A stretch of 13,257 bases of DNA from the NCBI GenBank assembly GCA_039817205.1, contig JBCBWG010000074.1, positions 1 to 13,257 on the forward strand. Direction: 5' to 3'. Source of the stretch: JBCBWG01 sp039817205. GTDB taxonomy: Bacteria > Pseudomonadota > Alphaproteobacteria > Rhizobiales > Hyphomicrobiaceae. Numbering within the stretch: the stretch's first letter is position 1; every line of letters begins with the position of its first letter. The position numbers and the translations under genes were made by a program. Below, piece after piece: positions 12,991-13,257 of the stretch. The notes beneath the pieces were generated by a model. That model was not told the DNA's origin, ran no database searches, and saw nothing but the letters and a program-made list of their open reading frames with translations.

Positions 12991-13257
12991 CTAGTCCGCA
13001 GCATCTTCTGACTGAGCGTAGAGTGGCGTGGCTGGGGCATTCAGAAGTTGTGTCCAAAGCCTGTAGAGCCTGCGCACGTGAGCGGGATCGCGACGCTCCT
13101 CGGGCGGCACCTGCTCAGATGGGCCTACGCCGTGCCGACGCAGAATTCGTTGCAGCGTGCGGCGGTGCATCCCGGCTGCCCGAGCGGTCTCGCTCATATT
13201 GCGACCGTGCTGCTCGTACATCGCAAGCAGATATCGGAATTCCTGGACCTCGGGCCG
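12991..13257 (-). CDS. response regulator, RegA/ActR/PrrA-like, C-terminal fragment
   Basis: The gene runs off the right edge; 88 codons are visible, ending in TAG at 12991-12993. The first ATG inside the window (13221) is not the start, because the frame stays open to 13257. Fragment residues 15-41 form a Fis-type helix-turn-helix: MYEQHGRNMSETARAAGMHRRTLQRILRRHG. SETAR..GMHRRTLQR is the hallmark of the RegA/ActR/PrrA/RoxR regulators, which control redox- and acid-responsive genes in alphaproteobacteria under a RegB/ActS-type sensor kinase. The receiver domain should lie outside the window. Unlike those proteins, which usually end soon after this helix, about 45 more residues follow (GVGPSEQVPPEERR, then a helix HVRRLYRLWTQLLN). 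A NtrC-class activator with a Fis tail is less likely because of the MHRRTLQR wording. Its own 3' end leads into the structured region and terminator at 12724. Confidence 0.8.
   Translation of the reverse strand, partial: RPEVQEFRYLLAMYEQHGRNMSETARAAGMHRRTLQRILRRHGVGPSEQVPPEERRDPAHVRRLYRLWTQLLNAPATPLYAQSEDAAD

Overview
The window looks like a chromosomal segment from a GC-rich alphaproteobacterium, most likely of the Hyphomicrobiales (Rhizobiales) type. This rests on three things: the order SRP RNA - dnaX - ybaB - recR, a DnaX that lacks the zinc-binding cysteines of the enterobacterial protein, and a RegA/ActR-like Fis-type DNA-binding tail at the right edge. No database search was possible, so the taxonomy is inference.

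Left edge (1-1973): the C-terminal tail of a peptidoglycan amidase meets, convergently, a secreted NodB-fold polysaccharide deacetylase on the minus strand. Between the deacetylase start and dnaX lies a well-conserved 4.5S-type SRP RNA gene (about 1722-1818), then a short 24-bp tandem duplication.

Replication/repair block (1974-8546, all plus strand): dnaX, ybaB, a 10-TM DMT/EamA transporter, a TSUP (TauE/SafE-like) membrane protein, recR and a MATE-family exporter. The usual ybaB-recR adjacency is broken by the two membrane-protein genes. The MATE gene overlaps the recR stop by four bases. A perfect triple 15-bp repeat sits at the very start of the TSUP gene.

Middle (8547-9552): a non-coding stretch with a degenerate 11-bp tandem array, then a GT2 glycosyltransferase of the polyprenyl-phosphate-sugar synthase type.

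Translation block (9654-12697): def (peptide deformylase), fmt (Met-tRNA formyltransferase) and truA (tRNA pseudouridine synthase) in the usual alphaproteobacterial order. Between fmt and truA is a small secreted protein with an extremely Gly/Arg/Phe-rich, acid-free C-terminus.

Right edge (12698-13257): a minus-strand response-regulator gene, cut by the window end, is followed by about 270 nt of non-coding DNA rich in inverted repeats. This stretch ends in a strong minus-strand intrinsic terminator and is a candidate for a 3'-UTR-derived or independent small RNA.

Most of the window is ordinary housekeeping and membrane genes. I see no defence, mobile-element or CRISPR locus. The points most worth a second look are the structured RNA candidate at 12724-12840, the Gly/Arg/Phe secreted protein, and the transporter pair between ybaB and recR.
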